Of a stretch of 64,000 nucleotides of DNA, positions 1 through 9,024 are shown one piece after another. Source of the DNA: Sunxiuqinia rutila (GTDB taxonomy: Bacteria; Bacteroidota; Bacteroidia; Bacteroidales; Prolixibacteraceae); the NCBI RefSeq assembly GCF_050589705.1, contig NZ_JBNGOT010000007.1:244531-308530 (forward strand). The letters are read 5' to 3'. Positions within the stretch are counted from its first letter, which is position 1; each line of letters starts with the position of its first letter. The notes beneath the pieces were generated by a model. It saw nothing but the letters and a program-made list of their open reading frames with translations, was not told the DNA's origin and made no database searches. The position numbers and the translations under genes are program-made.

Positions 1-1
1 A

Positions 2-1888
2 AAAGCCGTTGATGAAGGTGGAAACTATTTCCGTCTGATTGCAATTAAAGTTACCAGCCGTGATGGCCGTGCTCCACTGGAAGGCGATGTGATTGTAGAT
101 GCCCGTCAGGATTACGAACAATTTGGCAGCCGCCCGGAAGTAAGCATGACCATGAACTCGGAAGGTGCTAAGATCTGGGCTCGTTTGACGAAAGAAAATG
201 TAGGCAAATCAATTGCCATTGTTTTGGATAACTATGTGCGTTCATTCCCCAATGTAAACGGAGAGATTACCGGAGGACGTTCAAGCATTTCCGGACTGGA
301 ATCAGTTGAAGAGGCGAAAGACTTGGCAAACATCCTGAAATCAGGTAAAATGCCGGCACCTGCCCGTATCCTTCAGGAAGAAATTGTTGGACCTTCACTG
401 GGACAAGAAGCCATTAGCAGTGGTATGTGGTCATTCTTCATTGCCTTCGTTTTGGTATTGGCCTATATGTTCTTCTTCTACAGTAAAAAGGCTGGTTTGA
501 CTGCCAACATGGCGTTGCTGGCCAACTTATTCTTTGTGATTGGTGTACTGGCTTCCTTGGGAGCTGTTTTAACTCTGCCTGGTATTGCCGGTATTGTATT
601 GACGATCGGTATGTCGGTGGATGCCAACGTGCTGATTTTTGAACGTATTCAGGAAGAGCGCCGTGCCGGTAAAGGCTTGAAACTGGCGATTGCCGATGGT
701 TATAAAAACGCCTATTCTGCGATTATCGATGGTCAGGTTACCACGTTGTTGACTGGTATCGTGCTTTACATGTTCGGTTCTGGTCCGATTAAAGGATTTG
801 CGACAACCTTGATTGTGGGTATCTTCACTTCCTTGTTCTCTGCGATTTTCTTGACACGCTTGGTTTTCGAACGTCAGCTGGGTAAGGATGCCAAAATTAC
901 CTTCACCTCAAAAATGACGGACAAATGGTTGAGACATTCCGATATCAAATTCCTGGAAAAACGGAAGATTGCTTATATCGTTTCGGGAACCTTGATTGTT
1001 ATCTCTATTTTTTCCTTCGTTGTACGTGGGTTTAACTATGGTATCGACTTCAAAGGGGGACGTACCTACGTAGTGCGCTTTGACGAGGATGTGAAAGTGG
1101 CTGATGTGGGTAAAGCCCTGACAGCAGTTTACGGAGAAGCTCCTGAGGTGAAAACATTTGGTGGAGACAACCAGGTAAAAGTCACCACGGAATATAAGAT
1201 TGATGATTTGACCGATGATGTGGATAACGAAGTAGAACAACTGTTGCTGAAAGGTTTGCAAGACGGTGGTTTCATTGAGCAAATGGATATGGATACCTTC
1301 ATCGATGATCACCGGATGAGTTCTCAAAAAGTAGGACCAACCATCTCCGATGATATTAAGAACGATGCGTTGATTGCCATCTCTTTCTCGTTGATTATCA
1401 TCTTCCTCTACATCCTTATTCGTTTCCGCAACTGGCAGTACGGACTGGGAGCAGTAGCTGCACTGGCGCATGATACCATTATTGTATTGGGAATCTTCTC
1501 CGTATTCTATGGATTGTTGCCATTCTCACTGGAAATTGATCAGGCCTTTATTGCGGCGATTTTGACCGTATTAGGATATTCGATTAACGATACTGTGGTA
1601 GTCTTTGACCGTATTCGTGAGTACATTGGATTACATCCAAAACGGAACCGCGAAGAAAACGTGGATGATGCCATGAACTCAACCTTACGTCGTACCTTCA
1701 GTACGTCATTGAGTACATTCGTGGTATTGCTGGCCATCTTCCTGTTTGGAGGTACATCCATCCAGGGCTTCACCTTTGCCTTGCTGGTAGGGGTGGTGAT
1801 TGGTACTTATTCTTCGTTGTTCATTGCAACACCGATTTCGTACGATACCCAAAAAAGAGCGGTTAAAATTGCTGCCAAAAGAAAATAA
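2..1888 (+). CDS. secDF: Protein translocase SecDF, 5'-truncated by window edge
   Basis: This is the C-terminal 628 residues of the fused SecD-SecF subunit of the Sec translocase, an inner-membrane RND-type protein that uses the proton gradient to pull secreted proteins through SecYEG. The reading frame is open from base 2, so the true start lies outside the window; about a third of the usual length of around 1000 residues is missing. The SecD membrane part shows the signature GMSVDANVLIFERIQEE. SecF begins about halfway, with the typical YGIDFKGG motif followed by a periplasmic loop, and ends with LGYSINDTVVVFDRIRE. The reading frame closes in a TAA followed by a strong intrinsic terminator. 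The fusion is common in Bacteroidota. Identification is secure. Confidence 0.97.
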   Translation, partial: KAVDEGGNYFRLIAIKVTSRDGRAPLEGDVIVDARQDYEQFGSRPEVSMTMNSEGAKIWARLTKENVGKSIAIVLDNYVRSFPNVNGEITGGRSSISGLESVEEAKDLANILKSGKMPAPARILQEEIVGPSLGQEAISSGMWSFFIAFVLVLAYMFFFYSKKAGLTANMALLANLFFVIGVLASLGAVLTLPGIAGIVLTIGMSVDANVLIFERIQEERRAGKGLKLAIADGYKNAYSAIIDGQVTTLLTGIVLYMFGSGPIKGFATTLIVGIFTSLFSAIFLTRLVFERQLGKDAKITFTSKMTDKWLRHSDIKFLEKRKIAYIVSGTLIVISIFSFVVRGFNYGIDFKGGRTYVVRFDEDVKVADVGKALTAVYGEAPEVKTFGGDNQVKVTTEYKIDDLTDDVDNEVEQLLLKGLQDGGFIEQMDMDTFIDDHRMSSQKVGPTISDDIKNDALIAISFSLIIIFLYILIRFRNWQYGLGAVAALAHDTIIVLGIFSVFYGLLPFSLEIDQAFIAAILTVLGYSINDTVVVFDRIREYIGLHPKRNREENVDDAMNSTLRRTFSTSLSTFVVLLAIFLFGGTSIQGFTFALLVGVVIGTYSSLFIATPISYDTQKRAVKIAAKRK

Positions 1889-1907
1889 TTAACAGCGTTT
1901 TAGAAGG

Positions 1908-1942
1908 GAGCCCTGACTGGTTTAGTCAGGGCTCTTTTTTTT
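1908..1942 (+). terminator. Intrinsic terminator after secDF
   Basis: An 11-bp perfect stem (GAGCCCTGACT with AGTCAGGGCTC) around a 5-base loop is followed by eight T residues. It starts 20 bases after the secDF stop codon. Confidence 0.93.
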
Positions 1943-1986
1943 AAAGCGAAAAGTCACTTCGGTTACCGATGTACTGAACTTGTTTG

Positions 1987-1994
1987 TATATTTG
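1987..1994 (+). promoter_or_regulatory. Possible -7 box for tatA
   Basis: TATATTTG matches the Bacteroidota TAnnTTTG element and lies 17 bases before the tatA ATG, just after the secDF terminator. No good TTTG -33 box is seen at the usual spacing, so support is moderate. Confidence 0.4.
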
Positions 1995-2011
1995 TTGAAA
2001 ATTTTGAAAAA

Positions 2012-2452
2012 ATGACCCTGCATATGCTGTTTATTAGTGGTGGTGAAATTGTATTGGTGATGATGCTCGCGCTTTTGTTTTTTGGTTCAAAAGCTATTCC
2101 GGATATTGCCAAAACCCTGGGAAAGGGAATGCGTGAATTTAAGAAAGCAACCAACGAAATTAAGCGCGAATTTGAAGATAACACCGGCGATTTCAAACGG
2201 GATATCGATGATATTCGGTCAACGGTAAAAAGCGAAACTCAAAAAATTGGTCAGGATATCGACCAGGTTTCTTCACGGATGAAAGAAGAAACATCTAAAC
2301 TATCGCATGAAGTTGAATCAATTTCAGCGCAAACCGCAGAAAAAACGAACAAGCTTGTTGATGAAGTTGAAAAAGCCTCCGTAACAAGCGAGGAGACGAA
2401 TGCTGACCTTCCTGAAACGAACGACGAAAAATTAAAGGACGGAACCCTTTAA
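2012..2452 (+). CDS. tatA: Twin-arginine translocase subunit TatA/TatB family
   Basis: This is a small subunit of the Tat pathway, which exports folded proteins carrying a twin-arginine signal. One N-terminal membrane helix (about residues 7-24) is followed by the conserved hinge and amphipathic helix with F-G-S-K near residue 25 and GKGMREFKKA. The remaining roughly 100 residues are a charged, Lys/Glu-rich, probably coiled-coil tail, which makes the protein (146 aa) longer than a minimal TatA of about 60-90 residues and nearer TatB in size. The next gene begins 10 bases after the stop, so they may be cotranscribed. A probable Tat substrate, the NIPSNAP protein, lies 2.7 kb downstream. TatA versus TatB cannot be settled from sequence alone. 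Confidence 0.88.
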   Translation: MTLHMLFISGGEIVLVMMLALLFFGSKAIPDIAKTLGKGMREFKKATNEIKREFEDNTGDFKRDIDDIRSTVKSETQKIGQDIDQVSSRMKEETSKLSHEVESISAQTAEKTNKLVDEVEKASVTSEETNADLPETNDEKLKDGTL

Positions 2453-2461
2453 CGAAAAATC

Positions 2462-3499
2462 ATGCCAACTCTTTTATACAGTTTGGCAATGCTGCTTTGT
2501 TTTGTTTTACTGGCACGCATTGTTGACAAGTTTTTTGTTGTCTCGCTGGATCGTATTTCCAGCGATTTGAAGTTATCGTCTGATGCAGCCGGAGCTACCC
2601 TTATGGCTGTTGGCTCCAGTGCCCCCGAGCTGTTTGTAGCGCTTTTTGCTGTTCTGAAAAAAGGAAATCACGAGGCTATTGGAATCGGAAGCATTGTAGG
2701 AAGCGCCCTGTTTAACCTACTAGGGATAATCGGCATGGTGGCCTTGGTGCGTAAAACGGTACTAACCTGGCAGCCCGTTGTTCGTGATATCATGTTCTAC
2801 CTGATTGCCGTTGCTCTTTTGTTGTGGGGCATTTTTGATGGCAGCTTTAGCATGTGGAATGCGGTTGCTTTCCTGATTGTTTATGTCATTTACGTGGTGG
2901 CCGTTGTTCGCTGGCGAAAGATATTTCCGTATAAAGATCATGAATATACAGCCGATGAGACTACAGAGGCTGAGGATGAAGCAGAGTCTGCCAATGTGGT
3001 TGACAAAGCCTTGGGGCTTTTCTTTCCGAAAGCGGAGAGGTACTACCTCGTTTTCTTCATGTCTATTGTTCTGATTGCTGGTTTAAGCTGGGTGTTGGTC
3101 GAGTCGGCCATTCATATGGCTCATGTTCTGAACATTCCGGAAGCCATTATTGGATTGACCATTTTAGCTGTTGGAACTTCGGTGCCCGATTTAATTTCGT
3201 CACTTATTGTGGCCAAACAAGGGCGTGGGGATATGGCGGTCAGCAACGCCATAGGATCCAATATTTTTGATATTCTGGTCGGACTGGGGTTCCCGTTTTT
3301 GGTGGCGATGCTGCTTTATGGAGGAACAATCAATGCCGGAGGACAGAATCTGCTGGAGTCTTCATTTATTCTTTTTGCATCGGTGGTGGGCTTTGCCTTA
3401 TTGCTGCTGCTTAAGCGATGGAAAATTGACTGGGTAACCGGCGCAGTGCTGTTGGGCTTATATGTCTTCTATTTGGCTCGCGAAATCATCTTACTTTAA
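2462..3499 (+). CDS. Calcium/sodium antiporter, CaCA family
   Basis: An inner-membrane cation exchanger of the CaCA superfamily (YrbG type), which usually exchanges Ca2+ for Na+ or H+. The 345 residues form two homologous halves, each carrying an alpha-repeat: GATLMAVGSSAPELFVAL near residue 45, and GLTILAVGTSVPDLISSL near residue 230, followed by SNAIGSNIFDILVGLG. The acidic residues in GSSAPE and GTSVPD are the expected cation ligands. A charged cytoplasmic loop rich in Glu (about residues 160-178) separates the halves. The length is normal. The gene follows tatA by 10 bases and precedes an ABC ATPase gene by 32 bases, so a shared transcript is plausible. Confidence 0.92.
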   Translation: MPTLLYSLAMLLCFVLLARIVDKFFVVSLDRISSDLKLSSDAAGATLMAVGSSAPELFVALFAVLKKGNHEAIGIGSIVGSALFNLLGIIGMVALVRKTVLTWQPVVRDIMFYLIAVALLLWGIFDGSFSMWNAVAFLIVYVIYVVAVVRWRKIFPYKDHEYTADETTEAEDEAESANVVDKALGLFFPKAERYYLVFFMSIVLIAGLSWVLVESAIHMAHVLNIPEAIIGLTILAVGTSVPDLISSLIVAKQGRGDMAVSNAIGSNIFDILVGLGFPFLVAMLLYGGTINAGGQNLLESSFILFASVVGFALLLLLKRWKIDWVTGAVLLGLYVFYLAREIILL

Positions 3500-3531
3500 T
3501 TATCTTTAAAGCTCATTAAAAACTATTTCGT

Positions 3532-4185
3532 TTGATTGAGGTTCAAAATATAACCAAGTCCTTTGGTAAGCTTCAGGTGCTTAAAGGCATTGATTTGCAT
3601 ATTCCGCAAGGAAAACTTTACAGCATTGTTGGTCCTAGTGGGGCCGGAAAAACCACCCTGTTGCAGATTATGGGTACGCTAAGTAAGCCGGACTCGGGCG
3701 AGTTGGCTATTCGCGAGCAAGCTGTTTTTACGATGGATGAAAAACGTTTGGCTGCCTTTCGTAATCGGGAAATTGGTTTCGTGTTTCAGTTTCATTACCT
3801 GTTGCCCGAGTTCAATGCCTTGGAGAATGTCTGCATTCCGGCTTTCATTGCTAAAAAATCGAAAAAAGAGGCTGAAGCCAAAGCGGAGGAACTGCTTCAT
3901 TTTTTGGGGCTGAAAGACCGAATGACTCATAAACCTTCGGAACTGTCTGGTGGCGAACGCCAGCGCGTAGCGGTGGCCCGGGCATTGATCAATGATCCGG
4001 CAGTTGTGTTAGCTGATGAGCCATCAGGTAATCTGGACTCCAAAAACCGGGAAGATTTACACGATTTATTTTTTACACTTCGCGACCAGTTTAATCAAAC
4101 GCTGGTAATCGTTACGCACGATGAAGACTTTGCGCGCCAATCGGATAAAATTATTCGTATGCGCGATGGCTGGATTGAAGAGTAG
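3532..4185 (+). CDS. ABC transporter ATP-binding protein, LolD type
   Basis: A 217-residue ABC ATPase of the LolD/MacB group, which energises release or export of lipoproteins and other substrates at the inner membrane. Motifs in order: Walker A GPSGAGKTT near residue 34, Q-loop in FVFQFHYLLPEF, signature LSGGERQRVAVARAL near residue 138, Walker B VVLADEPSGNLDS, and the H-loop histidine in VTHDEDFA. The start is a TTG; no ATG lies upstream in frame, and this start gives the usual N-terminus (IEVQNITKSFG). No permease partner is adjacent, so the membrane subunit is probably encoded elsewhere. LolD is the likeliest assignment in this phylum, but related exporters share all these motifs. Confidence 0.9.
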   Translation: MIEVQNITKSFGKLQVLKGIDLHIPQGKLYSIVGPSGAGKTTLLQIMGTLSKPDSGELAIREQAVFTMDEKRLAAFRNREIGFVFQFHYLLPEFNALENVCIPAFIAKKSKKEAEAKAEELLHFLGLKDRMTHKPSELSGGERQRVAVARALINDPAVVLADEPSGNLDSKNREDLHDLFFTLRDQFNQTLVIVTHDEDFARQSDKIIRMRDGWIEE

Positions 4186-4314
4186 AAGTTAGTATTTCCA
4201 TTGTTCGGGCGGGATTGAACAGCTCCTCGTATTTCTTGTTATGTAGTTTTGATGTTGCACAAGGCGTTTTCCGATGCGAGAAGAGCCTTTGCACAATTGG
4301 ATTAACAAAGGAAC

Positions 4315-5079
4315 ATGGAAACATACGAAGAATTGCGCCAACTGCTGGATGAAAAGGCCAGTCAATACAATCACCCGGATTTTATAGCTTCTGATCCCAT
4401 TCAGATTCCCCGCCAGTTTGCGCAGAAAGAGAATATCGAAATTGCCGGATTTCTCGCTGCTACTATTGCCTGGGGCCAACGGCCAACCATCATCAAAAAT
4501 GCCTTTAAACTGATGGCCATGATGGATCAAAAACCCTACGAATTTTTAATGCATACTGAGGAACAGGATTGGGGCCACTTTCTAGACTTTAAGCACCGCA
4601 CGTTCAATGGGGTCGACTGCCTGTTCTTTTTGCGTTCACTTCAAAATATTTACAGGAAGCATGAAGGCTTGGAGGCTGTTTTTACCAAGGGTTACCAAAC
4701 AGATCAGTCGATGGCATCGGCCTTGCGTTATTTTAGGCAGGTGTTTTTTGAAGTGCCTTTTGAAGCGCGCTCGCAAAAACATGTTTCCAATATTGATAAA
4801 GGAGCTTCAGCCAAGCGGCTGAATATGTATCTGCGCTGGATGGTGCGTCAGGACGACTGTGGGGTGGATTTTGGCTTATGGAAGCAGATTCCGATGTCGG
4901 CTTTGCTTTTGCCGCTGGATGTCCACACGGGGCGTCAGGCACGCCAACTCGGTTTGCTCACTCGCAAGCAGGATGACTGGAAAGCAGTGCTGGAATTGAC
5001 CGAAAAACTGCGAGCGTTTGATCCGCATGATCCGGTGAAATATGATTTTGCGCTTTTCGGAATGGGGGCTTTTGAGTAA
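4315..5079 (+). CDS. TIGR02757 family protein
   Basis: A 254-residue cytoplasmic protein that I recognise as the TIGR02757 (DUF2400) family, conserved in Bacteroidota and of unknown function. Visible family features include an N-terminal YEELRQLLDEKASQYN helix, the FLAATIAWGQR segment, and a Lys-rich middle with NMYLRWMVR and DCGVDFGLW, which recall helix-hairpin-helix proteins of the DNA-glycosylase fold. No signal peptide or membrane helix is seen. The ATG sits 129 bases after the LolD-type gene. The assignment to the family is good; any activity on nucleic acid is speculation. Confidence 0.82.
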   Translation: METYEELRQLLDEKASQYNHPDFIASDPIQIPRQFAQKENIEIAGFLAATIAWGQRPTIIKNAFKLMAMMDQKPYEFLMHTEEQDWGHFLDFKHRTFNGVDCLFFLRSLQNIYRKHEGLEAVFTKGYQTDQSMASALRYFRQVFFEVPFEARSQKHVSNIDKGASAKRLNMYLRWMVRQDDCGVDFGLWKQIPMSALLLPLDVHTGRQARQLGLLTRKQDDWKAVLELTEKLRAFDPHDPVKYDFALFGMGAFE

Positions 5080-5162
5080 GCTGCAGAAGATGATTGAGTT
5101 ATTGCGGATTATTCCGGGTGGTTTTGTATCTTCAAGTCGTTAACCTCTAAACCAAAAAACGA

Positions 5163-5939
5163 ATGAAAAGACGAAACTTCCTGAAAGGCTCGGCCGTATT
5201 GGCCGGAGCTACCGTAAGCGGACAGCTTGCAGCGAATGTAGTCGCACCACCTTCAGAAAAGGAAATTTACGAATGGCGCGTGTATCATTTTAAAAATAGC
5301 GGACAGCACAATAAGGTCGGTCGCTTTTACCAGGAAGCTTTGATGCCGGTGTTGAATGAAAATGGCGTGAAAGTGGGGGCTTTTGGCGAGTATGGTAAGA
5401 CTGATCCGCCGACGGGTTATTACTTGATGGTATATCCTTCCATGGCTGAATACTCCCGAGTGAAGAAAGCGGTCTGGAAAAATGAAACTTTCTTAAAACA
5501 AGCAAAAGAATATTTTGACGAAACTGCGGAGTATGGCACTTACAGTCGTTTCGAGACTTATTTGATGGAGGCATTTGATGCCATCCCTCAGTTGCGTCAG
5601 CCTGATCAGGCACGCGGATTATTTGAATTACGGACTTACGAGAGTAATAACGAAGAAGCGGGGCAGCGTAAGATTAAGATGTTTAATCAGGAAGAACTGG
5701 CCCTGTTTGAGCAGGTTGGCTTGCATGCCACATTCTTTGGTGAAATTCTTGCCGGGCCGCAAATGCCGGCTTTGATGTATATGCTTTGGTTCGAAAATAT
5801 GAAAGAACGCGATGCCAACTGGAAAAAATTTGTTGGCAGTCCGGAGTGGAAGGTCATGAGCCAAAAAGCGGAGTATGTGCATACTGTTAGTGTGGTCAAT
5901 AAGAAATTTTTGATTCCGTTGGAGTATTCTCAGATTTGA
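5163..5939 (+). CDS. Tat-exported NIPSNAP family protein
   Basis: A 258-residue protein with a clear twin-arginine signal peptide (KRRNFLKG at residues 2-9, then a hydrophobic stretch ending near AAN at residue 25). The mature part holds two NIPSNAP-like ferredoxin-fold domains: one starting at IYEWRVYHF (about residue 37) and one at LFELRTYES (about residue 149). NIPSNAP proteins are small dimeric alpha/beta-barrel proteins whose enzymatic role is mostly unknown. Export in folded form suggests cofactor binding or early folding. A Tat component gene lies 2.7 kb upstream, but they do not look cotranscribed. Family assignment is good; the substrate is unknown. Confidence 0.86.
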   Translation: MKRRNFLKGSAVLAGATVSGQLAANVVAPPSEKEIYEWRVYHFKNSGQHNKVGRFYQEALMPVLNENGVKVGAFGEYGKTDPPTGYYLMVYPSMAEYSRVKKAVWKNETFLKQAKEYFDETAEYGTYSRFETYLMEAFDAIPQLRQPDQARGLFELRTYESNNEEAGQRKIKMFNQEELALFEQVGLHATFFGEILAGPQMPALMYMLWFENMKERDANWKKFVGSPEWKVMSQKAEYVHTVSVVNKKFLIPLEYSQI

Positions 5940-6220
5940 CCAGGTGTGCAGAACGAAGATGCAGAAACTCCGAAATTGTTTTCTTGAATAAAAGAAGTGA
6001 ATAGCATCATCATTTCAGTATTAAATCGACGTTATTTCGGAATGTTTTTGTGAACTTTTTCCCGATTTCTTTGATATGTTTATAGCGATAATTCATCATA
6101 AGTGATTCTGACTGGTCACCGTGAAAAGTTTTGTTTGCGGTTTGGCGATTTTGTTTTCACCAATTTTGTATAACGCTGACGATTGAACAGGCTTGAAACG
6201 TTGGCACAAATTCTTCATTC

Positions 6221-7519
6221 ATGATTCAGAAAATAATAACACCTTTTCAGAAGTTTGTTAAAATTGAGAGTTTTAGCGGGATTCTCTTATTAACGGCTAC
6301 CATTTTAGCGTTAGTTTGGGCCAATTCACCGCTAGCCCACCTGTACGAGTCGCTTTGGGACTACAAGCTGGGGTTTACTTCCGAACATTTTAGTTTGAAT
6401 AAACCCCTGATCCTATGGGTGAATGACGGGTTGATGGCCATTTTCTTTTTTCTGATTGGTCTGGAAATCAAGCGTGAATTATTGATTGGAGAACTGAATT
6501 CAGTTAAAAAAGCTGCTTTCCCTTTCTTTGGAGCGATAGGGGGGATGATTGTGCCGGTGGCCTTGTTTCTTTTTCTTAATAAAAACCCTGAAACAGCGCA
6601 AGGATGGGGAATCCCGATGGCCACTGATATTGCGTTTTCGCTGGCCATTCTGAATGTGCTCGGGAAACGGGTACCTGTCAGCCTGAAGGTGTTTCTGACT
6701 GCCTTTGCAATTATTGATGATTTGGGAGCAGTTATAGCTATTGCCATTTTCTATACGGCCGGCATGCAATGGTCATTACTCTTATATGCCTTTGGCTTAC
6801 TGGCTCTGCTCTTTATTTTATCTTCGCTGAAATTCTATTCCAAATACCTGTTCTTTGCAGTGGGCGTTGTGGTTTGGGTTCTGTTCCTGAAATCGGGTGT
6901 TCATCCAACCATTGCGGGTGTACTAATGGCCTTTACCATTCCTATTCGTCAACGAATTGATGTGCCCAACTACACCAGCAAACTGAAAGGAATATTGGAA
7001 GGATTGAAACTGTCGAAGTCAACTTCTACACCAATTTTAACCAATCAGCAGATTGAACAAATGGATGAGCTGGAAGACCTGACAGAAAAGGTACAATCGC
7101 CTTTGCAGCACCTTGAACACAGTCTGCATGGCTGGGTGGCTTATTTTATTATTCCTGTTTTTGCTTTGGCCAATGCCGGAATTTCAATTGGAACGGATGT
7201 GCAGTTGGATGTGGCACTGATTACTTCCATCGTCGTTGGTTTGGTGGTTGGCAAAACAGTGGGCGTAAGCTTGTTTGCTCTTCTCGGACAAAAAATGAAG
7301 CTGGTTGATTTCCCTGATGGCGTGAACCTGAAGAATATTTTAGGCGTTGCCATGCTGGCTGGAGTTGGATTTACCATGTCCATCTTTATCTCAAACCTGG
7401 CTTTTGCTGATCCGATTTTGACCGATTCTTCCAAGGTCGGGATTTTGCTTGGTTCGCTGATTGCTGGTGTAGCGGGTTATGTTTTCTTGTACTTCAACGG
7501 GACGAACAAAACATCCTGA
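6221..7519 (+). CDS. nhaA: Na+/H+ antiporter NhaA
   Basis: An inner-membrane electrogenic sodium/proton antiporter used for pH and salt homeostasis. At 432 residues it is somewhat longer than E. coli NhaA (388), because of a hydrophilic insertion around residues 250-300 that is usual in Bacteroidota. Key features: LWANSPLAHLYESLW near the N-terminus, the cytoplasmic-gate region GLEIKREL, PMATDIAFSLAIL, and the ion-binding Asp pair at D166-D167 in FAIIDDLGAV, equivalent to E. coli D163/D164. The C-terminal GFTMSIFISNLAF motif is intact. Its own terminator follows 57 bases downstream. The 281 bases upstream hold no gene. Confidence 0.96.
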   Translation: MIQKIITPFQKFVKIESFSGILLLTATILALVWANSPLAHLYESLWDYKLGFTSEHFSLNKPLILWVNDGLMAIFFFLIGLEIKRELLIGELNSVKKAAFPFFGAIGGMIVPVALFLFLNKNPETAQGWGIPMATDIAFSLAILNVLGKRVPVSLKVFLTAFAIIDDLGAVIAIAIFYTAGMQWSLLLYAFGLLALLFILSSLKFYSKYLFFAVGVVVWVLFLKSGVHPTIAGVLMAFTIPIRQRIDVPNYTSKLKGILEGLKLSKSTSTPILTNQQIEQMDELEDLTEKVQSPLQHLEHSLHGWVAYFIIPVFALANAGISIGTDVQLDVALITSIVVGLVVGKTVGVSLFALLGQKMKLVDFPDGVNLKNILGVAMLAGVGFTMSIFISNLAFADPILTDSSKVGILLGSLIAGVAGYVFLYFNGTNKTS

Positions 7520-7576
7520 CCTGCTTATTAGTCGATAAAATACATTTTTGGGAAAGCCTCCCGAAATAGAAGATAG

Positions 7577-7610
7577 ATAGCCTGGTAGTTGAAATGCCAG
7601 GCTATTTTTG
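7577..7610 (+). terminator. Intrinsic terminator after nhaA
   Basis: A 9-bp perfect stem (ATAGCCTGG with CCAGGCTAT) with an 11-base loop, followed by a T-rich run. Confidence 0.85.
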
Positions 7611-7754
7611 TTTTTGGGAGTTATATCGTAAGGTCATGTCTGTTCCTATTCTGGAATGGAAATGAGGTTAAATTGTGTTAACAGCTGGCGACATTCTATA
7701 TTTTTGGAATAAAACTTGTATAGTGCTTACACATAAAAGGATAAGGAGGGTAAG

Positions 7755-8297
7755 ATGAAAAAGCTAGTTGTAATTTTGTTGATACTTATGGTTTCGCCAG
7801 GAGTATGGGCGCAGCAGGAATCTGAAAGCTCAGCCCCTAGCAAAAAGGAAAAGCGCCAACTGGAACTGGAACAACAGTTTCTGCAAACCCAGGCTTTGCT
7901 CGAAAGCCGTGATTTTGTGCTTGAAGCTGATTTCCTGCAAGATCGCTATGGCAATCGAGTGTTCGTAAGTTCCATCATTAACTTCATTGCCATTGATAGT
8001 ACCGAAGCTGTTATTCAGATAGGATCGAACCACAGCTTTGGCCCGAATGGGCTTGGAGGGGTAACGGCTAAAGGAAGGATTACCAACTGGGAATTGAAAA
8101 CCAATGAGAAGAGGAAATCATTCCGATTGACCGTGAACGTAATGACCAATATTGGTTTGTATGATGTTAATTTCTCGATCAGTGCATCCGGAAGAGCCAC
8201 GGCATTACTTACCGGATTAAGACGAGGCAATTTGTCATTTGAAGGAAACCTGATTCCTCTTCAGGAATCATCTGTTTTTGAGGGGAATTCGATTTGA
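7755..8297 (+). CDS. DUF4251 domain-containing secreted protein
   Basis: A 180-residue protein with a Sec signal peptide (residues 1-19, cleavage after VWA). The mature protein starts with a Lys/Glu/Gln-rich helix and continues into a beta-rich domain that I recognise as DUF4251 (ESRDFVLEADFLQDRYGNRVFV, shown only in part, then NFIAIDSTEAVIQIG and GVTAKGRITNWEL). This family is common in Bacteroidota, probably periplasmic, and of unknown function. The start is preceded by AAGGAGG, an unusually strong Shine-Dalgarno site for this phylum. The gene is monocistronic: a terminator precedes it and another follows. Confidence 0.85.
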   Translation: MKKLVVILLILMVSPGVWAQQESESSAPSKKEKRQLELEQQFLQTQALLESRDFVLEADFLQDRYGNRVFVSSIINFIAIDSTEAVIQIGSNHSFGPNGLGGVTAKGRITNWELKTNEKRKSFRLTVNVMTNIGLYDVNFSISASGRATALLTGLRRGNLSFEGNLIPLQESSVFEGNSI

Positions 8298-8320
8298 ATC
8301 AGGACTTGAATATTGAATAG

Positions 8321-8361
8321 AATCGTTATCTTTTTGAATGAAAGGGTAACGATTTTTTTTT
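8321..8361 (+). terminator. Intrinsic terminator after the DUF4251 gene
   Basis: An 8-bp stem (AATCGTTA with TAACGATT) is followed by nine T residues, starting 24 bases after the stop codon. Confidence 0.85.
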
Positions 8362-8577
8362 AGGAGAAAGGATAGTTTTTGATTCATTGAATAAAATTAT
8401 AGGTTACAGTGTTCAGATGTTATGACAAGTAACGTGGTTCAGATAATTCGTAATGCCAATACTATGAGATTGAATGTTTTAATAGTCCGGATAATTTGCT
8501 GATGAAAACATGTTCGCTTCCTGTTGTTAAGGATGATGAGGTTTGAATACAAATTGAATAAATCAGTATTTATCGCG

Positions 8578-8976
8578 TGGACTTCAGAACTGCGAATTGG
8601 TGTTGTCGCTCAAAGCCAACGAGCATGTTGATTACCAGACAAAGCCATTTGAACAAGAAGTGAATGATATTGATTTCGTCCTCGATACTATTGGTGGAGA
8701 TTATATCGATTGCTCCTTAAAGGTAATTAAATCGGGAGCTACAATCATTAGCATCGTTTCAGGACTGAATGAAAGTGTTGTAGAAAAAGTCTCAAGGAAG
8801 AAGATGAATGAGCTAACGATGGTTGTGAGATCCAATAGTGATGATATGGAGTGGCTTGCCGACTGGTTTTCTAAGGGGCGTTTATGGGCTCATATTTCCA
8901 AAATCTTTTTTTTGGAGAGATGGCAAATGCTCATTTTCTCTTGGATTCCGGACATACAGATGGGAAATTTTCGTAA
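8578..8976 (+). pseudogene. Remnant of zinc-type alcohol dehydrogenase / quinone oxidoreductase
   Basis: This is the C-terminal part of a medium-chain NADP-dependent oxidoreductase. Recognisable pieces are a degenerate LGADEVIDY equivalent (KANEHVDYQTKPFEQEV), then DFVLDTIGGDY, ATIISIVSG and SKGRLWAHISKIF. There is no N-terminal GroES-like domain and no start codon in a sensible place. After the run of eight T at 8906-8913 the family sequence continues in the next frame (GEMANAHFLLDSGHTDGKFS, then TAA at 8974). A one-base slip in the homopolymer would explain the break. So the gene has lost its front and carries a frameshift. Decay is the simplest reading; a sequencing error in the T8 run would explain only the frameshift. 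Confidence 0.8.
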
Positions 8977-9024
8977 TTCCTTAAGAATTGGGGACTATTG
9001 TTTATTGTATAAAACTTCGATTTG

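Noticed and set aside
908..1471. 187-codon antisense frame within secDF
   Set aside because: Shadow of a conserved gene with no domain signature.
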